In this document: piece after piece, positions 40,940 through 49,962 of the stretch
Numbering within the stretch: position 1 is the first letter of the stretch
Layout of the letters: each line of letters starts with the position of its first letter
From: Lewinellaceae bacterium
Lineage (GTDB): Bacteria; Bacteroidota; Bacteroidia; Chitinophagales; Saprospiraceae
Direction: 5' to 3'
DNA length: 64,000 nucleotides
Assembly (NCBI GenBank): GCA_020636225.1
Contig: JACJYI010000008.1
Coordinates: forward strand, 124,001-188,000
Notes under the pieces: generated by a model
Told to the model about the DNA's origin: nothing
Seen by the model: the letters and a program-made list of their open reading frames with translations, nothing else
Databases searched by the model: none
Made by a program: the position numbers and the translations under genes

Positions 40940-42673
40940 TTAACGGGTTGGTTGTTCTTCGCCACCCGGCCTGACGTTTTCCCGGAACATTGCTGCCAGG
41001 AGAAGTGCCATGCCCATCACGATGAAGCAACCAATGAGGTTGAGCCATAGATAGGCAATCGACACAATGCCCTTCTGGGAAAGCCAGAAAATGGTCAGAA
41101 CAGATCCTTCGCCGATCAGGGCCGCCAGGAATACAGCTTTGGGGCCAACTTTTTTCAGGAAGAATGCAGTGAGGAAAATCCCCAGCAACGTGCCATAGAA
41201 TAAAGAACCGATGATATTGACCGCCTGGATCAGATTGTCAAACAGGCTCGCTGTTTCTGCGAAGATCAATGCCACCACACCCCATCCGACCGTCAGCCAC
41301 CGGGAAGCCTTCAGATAATGCTGGTCGCTTCTTTCCCGGACCAGCGACCGACGGTATATGTCCACAACGGTGGTCGTAGCCAGGGCATTCAGTTCCGAAC
41401 TGATCGAGGACATGGCCGCAGAAAAGATAACGGCAAGTAACAGACCCACCAGGCCGATCGGTAAAAAGTCTGTAACAAAGCTGAGAAATACGTAGTCCAG
41501 ATCGTTGGTATCCATCAGAGGTGATACATCCCGGATCAGACTTCGGACTTCTTCACGGGTCGACCGTTCTTCTGCCTGCAAGGTCTGCATGTTGGCCTGC
41601 GAACGGGCGATCGCTTCCTCGTCTCCCTGATCCATTGCGAGGATCAGCTGGTCGGCTGCCTGGCGGCGCTTTGTCTGAATGAGGATGTTGTTGGCCTCCA
41701 ACTCCCTGAAATCCTCATACCGGGCTGATTGTTCGACCTTGATCACATTGGCCCTGTTGAAATGAACCGGCGATGGGGTGTACAGATAGAAGACATACAC
41801 CAGGATCCCGACGAAGAGGATCAGGAACTGCATGGGCACCTTGATGATCCCGTTGAAGAGGAGCCCGAGACGACTTTCCTTCAGGCTTCTTCCCGACAGG
41901 TAACGCTGGACCTGGGATTGATCCGTACCGAAGTAGGAAAGGAAAAGAAAGACACCTCCCAGCATACCCGACCAGAATGTATATCGGTTGGACAGATCGA
42001 AGGAAAAATCGACGATATTCAGTTTTCCCATTTTCCCCGCTACCTTGACCGCTTCCTGGAAGCCGACATGGGGAGGTAGTTTCCATAGCAGGATGATCGC
42101 GGTGATCGCCATTCCACTGAGAATGACGATCATCTGTTGTTTCTGCGTGACACTGACCGCCTTGGTTCCTCCCGCAACGGTATAGACGATCACCAGGATG
42201 CCCATCAGCAGGTTGGTCAGGGTCAGATTCCAGCCCATCAGGGAAGACAGGATGATCGAAGGGGCATAGATGGTGATTCCGGCGGCCAGTCCGCGAGACA
42301 GTAAAAACAGCGATGCCGTCAGTGTCCTGGTCCTGAGGTCAAAGCGTTGTTCCAGGTATTCATAAGCGGTGTAAATGTTCAACCGGTAGAAGATGGGAAG
42401 AACGAAGATGCTCAGGAAGACCATGGCGACAGGCAGTCCGAAATAGAACTGGGCAAAACGCATCCCGTCGTCAAATGCCTGTCCGGGTGTGGACAGGAAG
42501 GTGATGGCACTGGCCTGGGTGGCCATGATGGACAGGCCGATCGTCCACCAGGGAAGGTCTTTTTTCCCCATCAGGTAACTGCGCATATCCGATATGTCCC
42601 GGGTGCGATACACGCCATAGGCAACGATCAAGAGCAAGGTAGCCAGCATCACCAGCCAGTCAATCCAATGCAT
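40940..42673 (-). CDS. Sodium:solute symporter (SSS family) with a helical insertion
   Basis: A 577-residue transporter of the SSS/LeuT-fold family with about 13 transmembrane helices. Family motifs include MATQASAITFLSTPGQAFDD (helix 2), VYTVAGGTKAVSVTQKQQM, SYFGTDQSQVQRYLSGRSLK and AVIFSAAMSSISSELNALAT. Unusual is a long hydrophilic, charge-rich helical insertion (about residues 310-388) between helices: SARYEDFRELEANNILI, then QLILAMDQGDEEAIARSQAN and LQAEERSTREEVRSLI. Substrate is unknown; sugar acids, sialic acid or nucleosides are typical in this subgroup. It is the last of three genes: PIG-L deacetylase, 50-residue membrane protein, symporter (1-nt gap), which suggests uptake of the deacetylation product. 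Confidence 0.88.
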   Translation of the reverse strand: MHWIDWLVMLATLLLIVAYGVYRTRDISDMRSYLMGKKDLPWWTIGLSIMATQASAITFLSTPGQAFDDGMRFAQFYFGLPVAMVFLSIFVLPIFYRLNIYTAYEYLEQRFDLRTRTLTASLFLLSRGLAAGITIYAPSIILSSLMGWNLTLTNLLMGILVIVYTVAGGTKAVSVTQKQQMIVILSGMAITAIILLWKLPPHVGFQEAVKVAGKMGKLNIVDFSFDLSNRYTFWSGMLGGVFLFLSYFGTDQSQVQRYLSGRSLKESRLGLLFNGIIKVPMQFLILFVGILVYVFYLYTPSPVHFNRANVIKVEQSARYEDFRELEANNILIQTKRRQAADQLILAMDQGDEEAIARSQANMQTLQAEERSTREEVRSLIRDVSPLMDTNDLDYVFLSFVTDFLPIGLVGLLLAVIFSAAMSSISSELNALATTTVVDIYRRSLVRERSDQHYLKASRWLTVGWGVVALIFAETASLFDNLIQAVNIIGSLFYGTLLGIFLTAFFLKKVGPKAVFLAALIGEGSVLTIFWLSQKGIVSIAYLWLNLIGCFIVMGMALLLAAMFRENVRPGGEEQPTR

Positions 42674-42674
42674 A

Positions 42675-42827
42675 TCAGGACAGGCTTTGGGTGATCAGAT
42701 AAAATAGGGTGATGAAGATGACATGGATGACCAGGACCAGGATATACAACCGGTTCCAGGAGCCCATGATGGGCGGCTGATCGTCTTCTGGCAACGGGCC
42801 CCGGTCTTCCTGTATTCCCTGCTTCAT
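42675..42827 (-). CDS. Small single-pass membrane protein (50 aa) between the deacetylase and symporter genes
   Basis: A 50-residue protein starting at ATG 42827, whose start overlaps the stop of the PIG-L gene by 4 nt (ATGA) and whose stop lies 1 nt before the symporter ATG. The N-terminus is acidic and proline-rich (MKQGIQEDRGPLPEDDQPPI), then MGSWNRL leads into one hydrophobic helix (YILVLVIHVIFITLFYLI, about residues 28-45). The tight packing between two co-transcribed genes, its composition and its membrane topology argue it is a real protein. Sodium:solute symporters in other groups have small accessory membrane subunits (for example YhdT with PanF), so an assembly or activity partner of the symporter is the natural guess. 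No homology can be claimed. Confidence 0.7.
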   Translation of the reverse strand: MKQGIQEDRGPLPEDDQPPIMGSWNRLYILVLVIHVIFITLFYLITQSLS

Positions 42828-45349
42828 GGCTTGTCCGTTTGTCCAAGAGCGAGAAGGTTGGCCAGCAGGCGATAGGCTCCGGGCACACCGGCAGGCAATT
42901 GCCTGAAGAAGGAGATGCCGGTATATACATAGTGGCCCTTGCCATATGGGGCGACCAGGAGCAATCCTTCACTTGTTGGTTCACCCGGATCGCTGGCCGC
43001 CAGCAACGGGGTGAATGCCGGATCCCACTCATCAGGGAAGTACAGGCCACGCTCCTGCACCCAACCGTCAAAATCGGAAGCACCGATCTGATTGGGGATG
43101 TGCAGGGCAGGGTGGTCCGGGTGAAGGAATGTGATGTCCGCCGATTCCACGGTGACCCGGTCTCTCGATAGCTGGAGCGGCAGGGGCGATGGGCTGCAGA
43201 CCAGGCCTCGACTGGTATTGTACTGAGTGACCACCGTGCCTCCTTCCCGGATGTAGGTCGCCAATTCCTCCTGGACGAACTTAAGGGGTGTTCGGGTATT
43301 GTAGGCGCGTATGCCGATCAATACAGCATCAAATCGCTTCAGATGCTGCGCGGTAATGTCACTGTCCTCCAGGAGGGTGACCCGGTAGCCGGCTTCTTCC
43401 AGACAGGCGGGGACCTGATCACCGGCACCGGTGATATAGCCAATTTCTCTGCCCCGGACCTTCAGGTCAACGTGGACCAATCTCATTGCCGATGGCAGCA
43501 GGACATGTTGATCGGGAATGTGCTCATACCGAATGTCCCGGATGGCATTCGAGAGGACCTGTCCATCTCGCAAGAGGTGAAAGTTGATCGTGGCAACCTC
43601 CGGTTGCTCGGGGGGGAATACCTCAATGGTCACGGACGTTTTTCCACCTTCCAGGGGGATCTGTATCTCGACCGAATCCGGAATGGCCCGCCACCCCGGG
43701 GGTAGGTCGGCGACCAGTGTGGCGGCAAAGTCAGGCACGCCGGCCTGGATGGTCAGGTGGACTTCACGGGAACGGTTGTCGGGAAACAGGGCGACGGGCT
43801 GGTCGGGAGTGACGAAACCTTCCGGCAGAAGGGCGTAGGGTTGATATCGTTCCCCAAAGGCTGGATCGATCCATTTCCAGGTCAGGGGCAGGGAAATGGG
43901 GATCTCCAGGTCACCCAAGGCCAACTGGAAGGTCACCATGGCCGGGTTTGGGGGGTCAGGCAGACCGCGGATCAGGGGATCGTCAACCGTATACAGACCG
44001 CCTTGCTGGGGCTGAAGCAACCAATAAGGTGATGTCCAGGTCGTGCCGATCAGCCATTCGCCATTCAGTGGAACCCTGATCGCTTCATTCGGCGGTAACA
44101 GAATATCCAGCAGGGTGTCCTTTTCCAGGGATGCGGCGCGGACCCTGGAAAGGCGCATCGGAGGACCTGCCCGTTGGATGACCTCCAGCTCGGAGGTCAG
44201 TGGGCCACCCGGATGACCGGAGGCCTGGGTGGTTCGCCATTCAGCGAACAATCCGCTGCAGTGGGCGATCAACTGGCTGACCTCGTTCAGCTTTGTTGCT
44301 TTCCAGGGGTGATCTTCCTGTTCATCGATCAACTGGTAGAGATGAGCCAGTCCCGGCAGGGAAGCCGATGGATCCCGGAAGTCATAGGTGCTGAGCAGGC
44401 CGTTGATCGCCTCTTCGATCTTCTGCCCCCCCGAGGTCCTGGACCAGCTCATATCAATACCCGCCAATGGATCGGCATCCGAGCCGGGCATGTCGCCTTC
44501 CAGCAGGTCCAGGTATTCGATGCTGCTTCCCCGGCTGAGCTCCGACCCGAATCCCTGGCATCGGTGTTGGCTCCGGCTTTTCGAGGCGATCTCCGAGTTG
44601 GAATAACCGCTCCATGGTTCATAGACGCCGATATCCACCTGGACCATTCGTGACTTGTCAGCCGCGTCAAAGGCTTCCCGGCTGCCATAGAACCACCAGG
44701 AGGTATTGAAAAACACCCGTCGTGGTTGCCAGGGCTCGACATAGGCCAGTTGTTCGGGGAATGCTGTTGGATCAGCAGCCAGGCGAAAGGCTTCGAGGGA
44801 GAGCATGGCAGAGGCGGTATGGTGACCATGGGTCTCGCCAGAGCTGTTGGCATCGAACCGGTTCACGATGATCTCCGGCCGAAAGGTCCTGATCGCCCAG
44901 ACCACATCGGCCAGCACCTCCTGCTGGTTCCAGATCGACAGGGTTTCCTCCGCATTCTTGGAGTATCCAAAGTCATTGGCGCGGGTGAACCACTGTTGCC
45001 CGCCATCCGTTCGGCGGGCGGCCAGCAATTCCTGGGTGCGCAATACCCCGAGCAGTTCGGAGAACTCCGTGCCGATCAGGTTCTGCCCGCCATCGCCACG
45101 GGTCAATGACAGGTAGACCGTATGGACCTTTCGCTGCCGACTGAACCAGGAGATCAGCCGGGTATTCTCATCATCCGGGTGTGCTGCGATGTACATGACC
45201 GTGCCCAGCACTTGAAGCTTTTCCATCTGCTGGTAGATGGATGCCCCGTCAGGAGGTCTCTGGGTATATGGGTCTGGCGATTGGCCATGACCGGTCGTCA
45301 GGAAGAAATTGAAAGTCAGGAATGCCCACAAGGCCAATGATCGGATCAT
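42824..45349 (-). CDS. Secreted PIG-L/LmbE-family deacetylase with long C-terminal region
   Basis: An 841-residue protein. A signal peptide (MIRSLALWAFLTFNFFLTTG, cleavage near residue 23) directs it to the periplasm or outside. Residues 48-300 are the PIG-L (N-acetyl-sugar deacetylase) domain: VMYIAAHPDDENTRLISWF (AHPDDE, zinc ligands), VYLSLTRGDGGQNLIGTEF and ETHGHHTASAMLSLEA (second zinc site, HxxH). Beyond residue 400 are beta-rich parts and a C-terminal (about 620-830) region with VLIGIRAYNTRTPL, YIREGGTVVTQYNT and LLVAPYGKGHYVYTGISFFR, resembling a ThuA/glutamine-amidotransferase-like fold. It begins a three-gene operon with the 50-residue protein and the sodium symporter. Likely removes acetyl groups from an exported N-acetyl sugar. 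A TATTTTGG box lies 20 nt before the start. Confidence 0.85.
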   Translation of the reverse strand: MIRSLALWAFLTFNFFLTTGHGQSPDPYTQRPPDGASIYQQMEKLQVLGTVMYIAAHPDDENTRLISWFSRQRKVHTVYLSLTRGDGGQNLIGTEFSELLGVLRTQELLAARRTDGGQQWFTRANDFGYSKNAEETLSIWNQQEVLADVVWAIRTFRPEIIVNRFDANSSGETHGHHTASAMLSLEAFRLAADPTAFPEQLAYVEPWQPRRVFFNTSWWFYGSREAFDAADKSRMVQVDIGVYEPWSGYSNSEIASKSRSQHRCQGFGSELSRGSSIEYLDLLEGDMPGSDADPLAGIDMSWSRTSGGQKIEEAINGLLSTYDFRDPSASLPGLAHLYQLIDEQEDHPWKATKLNEVSQLIAHCSGLFAEWRTTQASGHPGGPLTSELEVIQRAGPPMRLSRVRAASLEKDTLLDILLPPNEAIRVPLNGEWLIGTTWTSPYWLLQPQQGGLYTVDDPLIRGLPDPPNPAMVTFQLALGDLEIPISLPLTWKWIDPAFGERYQPYALLPEGFVTPDQPVALFPDNRSREVHLTIQAGVPDFAATLVADLPPGWRAIPDSVEIQIPLEGGKTSVTIEVFPPEQPEVATINFHLLRDGQVLSNAIRDIRYEHIPDQHVLLPSAMRLVHVDLKVRGREIGYITGAGDQVPACLEEAGYRVTLLEDSDITAQHLKRFDAVLIGIRAYNTRTPLKFVQEELATYIREGGTVVTQYNTSRGLVCSPSPLPLQLSRDRVTVESADITFLHPDHPALHIPNQIGASDFDGWVQERGLYFPDEWDPAFTPLLAASDPGEPTSEGLLLVAPYGKGHYVYTGISFFRQLPAGVPGAYRLLANLLALGQTDKP

Positions 45350-45615
45350 GTAGAACGCGCTTTAAGGGTCCAAAATAAAGAAATAACCCCGAGGGGGGCA
45401 GGGTTCATGGTTCGGGTCGAATCGGATCGGTGGGCATGCCTTCCGGGCGATGTCTGAATCAGACCGGGAAGCAGGGGCAAGTTGTCAACATCTTTCTGGA
45501 AAATCAGGTGATGGTTTCTGTTTTGGATATCGAACCCGTACCTTTCGCCTCATCAGGATCCGGGCAGATCTGCCCGATGCCATCCCTTGTCTGACCCAAA
45601 AAAGTAGTCGATTCC

Positions 45616-48600
45616 ATGCCGGATTTTGTCCACCTGCATAACCATACCCAGTTTTCACTTCTCGACGGCGCATCAGATATCAAGGAATTGATGGCCAAGG
45701 CGGAGAAGGATGGGATGAAGGGGGTGGCCCTGACCGATCATGGGAATATGTTCGGGGCCTTCCAGTTCGTCAATGAGGCACGCAAGCGCAACCTCAAGCC
45801 CATGGTGGGTTGTGAGTTCTACCTCGTCGAAGACCGGCATCGGAAGACCTTCAGTCGGCATGAAGGCGACAACCGTTACCATCAGCTCATGCTGGCCAAG
45901 AATGCCCAGGGCTATGCCAATCTGACCAAATTGTGTTCTCTGGGGTATATTGATGGGCTGTACAGCAAGTTTCCCCGAATCGATAAAGAACTGATCGCCC
46001 AATATTCCGAGGGGTTGATCGCGACCTCCTGCTGCATCGGAGCCGAGATCCCCCAGGCCATTCTCCATGGGAAGCTTGAGGAGGCAGAGGAATTATTGCG
46101 ATGGTGGGTCGAACTGCTGGGCGAGGACTTCTACATCGAATTGCAGCGTCATCGGGGCCTCGAGAACATCACCATCCGGGATGAACGGGGCATCGTGGTG
46201 CCTTCCGGGTACAGCCAGGAAGATGTCAATCAGATCCTGCTGGGATTTGCCCGGAAGTATCAACTGAAGGTGATCGCCACCAATGATGCCCACTATGTCG
46301 AGGAGGATGACTGGAAGCCACATGACATCCTGCTCTGTGTCAATACAGGGTCCAAGCTGGCCGAACCGGTAGGAGAAGGGAAAGGTCATCGCTTTGCATT
46401 TTCATCCAGCGATTATTACTTCAAGTCGCAGGAAGAAATGCGACAGTTGTTCTACGACGTACCGGAGGCCATTGATACGACCATGGAGATCTATGACAAG
46501 ATCGAACTCCTGGATCTGGCCAAGGATGTCATGCTACCGAATTTCCCCTTGCCGGAGGGCTTTTCGGATCAGGACGAGTATCTCCGACACCTGGTCTATG
46601 AAGGGGCCAGGGAGCACTACGGAGAGATCAGTGAGGTGATCCGAGAACGTCTGGATTTCGAGCTTTCAGTGATCGGCAAGATGGGATTCCAGGGCTACTT
46701 CCTGATCGTTCAGGACTTTGTCAAGGCCGCCCGCAAGTTGGGGGTATCCGTTGGCCCGGGCCGTGGATCAGCAGCTGGCTCCGCTGTCGCCTTCTGCCTG
46801 ACCATTACCAATATCGACCCGATCCGGTACAATCTCCTCTTTGAGCGATTCCTGAATCCGGAGCGGATCTCCATGCCGGATATCGATATTGATTTTGATG
46901 ACTATGGTCGGGAAAAGGTGATCGATTATGTGGTCGAGAAATACGGCCGCAACCAGGTAGCCCAGATCGTGACCTTCGGTACCATGGCGGCCAAGTCGTC
47001 CATCCGGGATGTGGGCCGAGTGATGGATCTGCCCCTGTCGGACACGGATAAGATCGCCAAGCTGGTTCCGGATAAGCCGGGTACCAAGCTGAACAGCCTG
47101 TTCGAGAAGACCATTGAAGACCTTGAATCTGAATTCCAGGGGGACGACATCAATCATATCCTTCAGTTGAGGGAAATGATCCAGGGAAAGGGTCCGGAGG
47201 CAGAGGTGTTGCGAATGGCGCTGCGCCTGGAAGGCTCGGTTCGGAACACGGGCATTCATGCCGCCGGAGTCATCATCGCACCCGGGGATCTGACCACGAT
47301 GTTACCCGTTTGTACCGCCAAGGATTCAGACCTCTATGTCACTCAGTTCGAAGGAGGAATCGTAGAGAATGCGGGGATGCTGAAAATGGACTTCCTGGGT
47401 CTGAAAACCCTGTCCATTATCAAGGATGCCATCCGGAACATTGTCGCCCGGTTTGGTGAAGAGGCGAATATCGACCCGGATGGGATCCCCCTGGACGATG
47501 AAGCGACCTTTGAGACGTTCCAGCGGGGTGAAACCACGGCCCTGTTCCAGTTCGAATCAGAGGGCATGCAAAAGCACTTGCGCGATCTGAAGCCAACCAA
47601 TATGGAGGATCTGATTGCCATGAATGCCTTGTATCGTCCGGGGCCGATGGACAATATCCCCAAGTTCGTGGCGAGGAAGCATGGCCGCGAACCGGTGGAG
47701 TATCCTCATGAATGGCTGGAGGAGATCCTGAAGCCCACCTATGGGATCATGGTGTATCAGGAGCAGATCATGCAGGCCGCACAGATCATGGCCGGATATA
47801 CCTTGGGCCAGGCGGATATGCTGCGCCGGGCCATGGGAAAGAAGAAGGCGGAGGAGATGGCCAAGCATCGCAAGATCTTCCTGGAAGGAGCCACCGCCAA
47901 AGGGGTGGATGAAAAGAAGGCCGACGAGATTTTCGATACCATGGCCAGGTTTGCCTCCTACGGGTTCAACCGGTCGCATGCCGCCGCCTATTCGGTCCTG
48001 GCATTCCAGACGGGCTGGCTGAAGACGCATTATCCGGCAGAGTTCATGGCTTCTGTCCTGACCCACAACAAGAACAACCTGGATAAGGTCAACTTCTTCC
48101 TGAACGAATGCAAGCGGATGGGCCTGCGCATTCTTGGCCCGGATGTCAATGAGTCGGAAATGCACTTCACGGTCAATGAGAAGGGGGCCATCCGGTTTGG
48201 CCTCTCCGCCCTGAAAGGGGTGGGTGAGGGGCCGGTGGAGGCGATCATGACCGAACGCAATGAGAATGGACCCTATTCGGACGTTTTCGACTTTGTAAGA
48301 AGACAGAACCAGCGGGTCATCAACAAGAAGGTCATGGAGAGCCTGGTACTGGGAGGGGCCCTCGATTGCTTTGAGGATATCCACAGGGCCCAGTATTTCG
48401 CGCCTACCGATCGATATGAGACCTACCTGGAACATTTACTGAAATTCGGGGGTGCGGTAGGCCAGCCGGAGGATGCTGCCCAGCAAAGTCTTTTTGGGGA
48501 TGCCGATGTCATGGAGACCGTGGTTTTGCCTGAGCCTCCCCAGGTCGAACCCTGGACCCTGATCGACAAATTGACCAGGGAAAAAGCCATTGCCGGCATC

Positions 48601-49215
48601 TATCTCTCCGCTCATCCCCTCGACCAGTACAAGCTGGAAGTGGAACATGTGGCCAATCTGACCATCGACAGGATCGAGGAGACACGTGATCAGCGGTTCA
48701 GGATCGCAGCAGTGGTGACCGGTGCCCAACACCGATATTCCAACAAGCAGGGAGACATGTTCGGGATCTTCACCATCCAGGATTATCGAAGCGAGTACGA
48801 GGTCAAGCTGTTCCGCGAGGATTACCACAAGCACAAGCATCTGTTCGAGCCGGGGCAATGCCTGCTCATCACAGCGACCAATGCGAAGAATCACTGGAAC
48901 AACCAGTATCAGTTCAAGGTAATCGATGTGTCCCTGCTCAGCACGGCAGGAGAGCAATTTGCGAAAGGCATTCAGGTCCATATCCCCATCGAAATGCTCG
49001 ATCTCCCCATGATCGAGCATCTGGAGCATTTGTGCAAGGGGCACAAGGGTGCACATCCCATCGGTCTGACCGTCTATGATCCGGAGACGCGGACCATGTT
49101 GCGAACCAAGTCACAGAAAATGAAGGTCCAGGTCAGCAATGAACTGGTGAAAGCCCTGGATGAACTTGGATTAAGCTACAAGGTGGTGACCCAGGTATCG
49201 GGTGGAGGGGGTTGA
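45616..49215 (+). CDS. dnaE: DNA polymerase III subunit alpha (DnaE)
   Basis: Catalytic subunit of the replicative polymerase. The 1,199-residue product has an N-terminal PHP domain (MPDFVHLHNHTQFSLLDGAS, with ALTDHGNMFG), then the palm catalytic site ISMPDIDIDFDDYGREKVID (Asp at about residues 422, 424 and the third catalytic Asp later), QIVTFGTMAAKSSIRDVGRV, GVIIAPGDLTTMLPVC and the fingers region TYGIMVYQEQIMQAAQIMAG, RAMGKKKAEEMAKHRKIF. C-terminal HhH and OB-fold (FRIAAVVTGAQHRYSNKQG) domains are present. Length is typical of DnaE1. The start is ATG 45616. A possible -7 box (TACCTTTC, 45539-45546) lies 69 nt upstream in the 266-nt gap shared with the PIG-L gene. Convergent with rnc. Confidence 0.97.
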   Translation: MPDFVHLHNHTQFSLLDGASDIKELMAKAEKDGMKGVALTDHGNMFGAFQFVNEARKRNLKPMVGCEFYLVEDRHRKTFSRHEGDNRYHQLMLAKNAQGYANLTKLCSLGYIDGLYSKFPRIDKELIAQYSEGLIATSCCIGAEIPQAILHGKLEEAEELLRWWVELLGEDFYIELQRHRGLENITIRDERGIVVPSGYSQEDVNQILLGFARKYQLKVIATNDAHYVEEDDWKPHDILLCVNTGSKLAEPVGEGKGHRFAFSSSDYYFKSQEEMRQLFYDVPEAIDTTMEIYDKIELLDLAKDVMLPNFPLPEGFSDQDEYLRHLVYEGAREHYGEISEVIRERLDFELSVIGKMGFQGYFLIVQDFVKAARKLGVSVGPGRGSAAGSAVAFCLTITNIDPIRYNLLFERFLNPERISMPDIDIDFDDYGREKVIDYVVEKYGRNQVAQIVTFGTMAAKSSIRDVGRVMDLPLSDTDKIAKLVPDKPGTKLNSLFEKTIEDLESEFQGDDINHILQLREMIQGKGPEAEVLRMALRLEGSVRNTGIHAAGVIIAPGDLTTMLPVCTAKDSDLYVTQFEGGIVENAGMLKMDFLGLKTLSIIKDAIRNIVARFGEEANIDPDGIPLDDEATFETFQRGETTALFQFESEGMQKHLRDLKPTNMEDLIAMNALYRPGPMDNIPKFVARKHGREPVEYPHEWLEEILKPTYGIMVYQEQIMQAAQIMAGYTLGQADMLRRAMGKKKAEEMAKHRKIFLEGATAKGVDEKKADEIFDTMARFASYGFNRSHAAAYSVLAFQTGWLKTHYPAEFMASVLTHNKNNLDKVNFFLNECKRMGLRILGPDVNESEMHFTVNEKGAIRFGLSALKGVGEGPVEAIMTERNENGPYSDVFDFVRRQNQRVINKKVMESLVLGGALDCFEDIHRAQYFAPTDRYETYLEHLLKFGGAVGQPEDAAQQSLFGDADVMETVVLPEPPQVEPWTLIDKLTREKAIAGIYLSAHPLDQYKLEVEHVANLTIDRIEETRDQRFRIAAVVTGAQHRYSNKQGDMFGIFTIQDYRSEYEVKLFREDYHKHKHLFEPGQCLLITATNAKNHWNNQYQFKVIDVSLLSTAGEQFAKGIQVHIPIEMLDLPMIEHLEHLCKGHKGAHPIGLTVYDPETRTMLRTKSQKMKVQVSNELVKALDELGLSYKVVTQVSGGGG

Positions 49216-49223
49216 CGCTCCGG

Positions 49224-49961
49224 TTATTCCGATTCTTCCTCGCTTAGGATTCCCATCGCCAGCAGGGCCTTTTCGGAGGCACTTTGCTCGGCACTTTTCT
49301 TGTTGTAGTCTTCCGCGATGGAGATCTTTTCACCACCAATGATCACGGCCACCTTGAATCGGTCTCGTTTGTCGTGCTTGAACCTGGATACCACTTTGAA
49401 CTCGGCTTCCTTGCCATGCTTCTGACACCATTCCAGGAGCTGGCTCTTGAAATTGTCGTCAAAGGTCTCGAGGCCATGAATATCGAGATATTTGCGCAAG
49501 ACCTTGCGGATCACAAATCGCCGGGTACTGTGATAGCCGCGGTCGAGATAGATCGCTCCGATCAATGCCTCAAAGGCATTGCCGAGCATGGAACTGCTCA
49601 GGCGAGTGGTGTTGTATTCCGTGAGGAGGAAGTCCAGGCCCATGTCTGAGGCGAGATCATTCAGCATCTTGCGCTTGACGATCTTGCTGCGCATCTTGGT
49701 CAGGAAGCCCTCGTCACTGATCGGGTATTTCTTGAACAGGTATTCGGCCACGATGGTCCCCAGGACAGCATCTCCGAGGTATTCGAGGCGTTCATTGTTG
49801 TGCAACGGGGTGTCCTGCGTGTGCGCGGAGGATTTATGGAAGAAGGCAAGCTTGAACAGGTAGAGATTGGCCGGTACAAATCCGAGCAATGCAAACATCT
49901 TCCTGGCCAGATCTCTGTCCTCGGAAAAGTAATAATTATAGATCTGCCGAAGGACTCTCAA
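49224..49961 (-). CDS. rnc: Ribonuclease III
   Basis: Endonuclease that cuts double-stranded RNA, processing rRNA and some mRNAs. The 245-residue product has the RNase III signature HNNERLEYLGDAVLGTIVAE (Glu/Asp catalytic residues), LGNAFEALIGAIYLDRGYH (second catalytic Glu) and a C-terminal dsRNA-binding domain (FDDNFKSQLLEWCQKHGKEA onward, ending SAEQSASEKALLAMGIL). The frame continues upstream to 50060, inside fabF. The likely start is the TTG at 49961 just after the fabF stop, which gives a family-length protein; ATG 49997 (overlapping fabF by 35 nt) is the alternative. It is transcribed with fabF and probably acpP. An 8-nt gap separates it from convergent dnaE. Confidence 0.92.
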   Translation of the reverse strand: MRVLRQIYNYYFSEDRDLARKMFALLGFVPANLYLFKLAFFHKSSAHTQDTPLHNNERLEYLGDAVLGTIVAEYLFKKYPISDEGFLTKMRSKIVKRKMLNDLASDMGLDFLLTEYNTTRLSSSMLGNAFEALIGAIYLDRGYHSTRRFVIRKVLRKYLDIHGLETFDDNFKSQLLEWCQKHGKEAEFKVVSRFKHDKRDRFKVAVIIGGEKISIAEDYNKKSAEQSASEKALLAMGILSEEESE

Positions 49962-49962
49962 C

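Noticed and set aside
45450..45641. 63-codon ORF before dnaE
   Set aside because: It overlaps the dnaE start out of frame, is low in recognisable composition and has no promoter or motif of its own.
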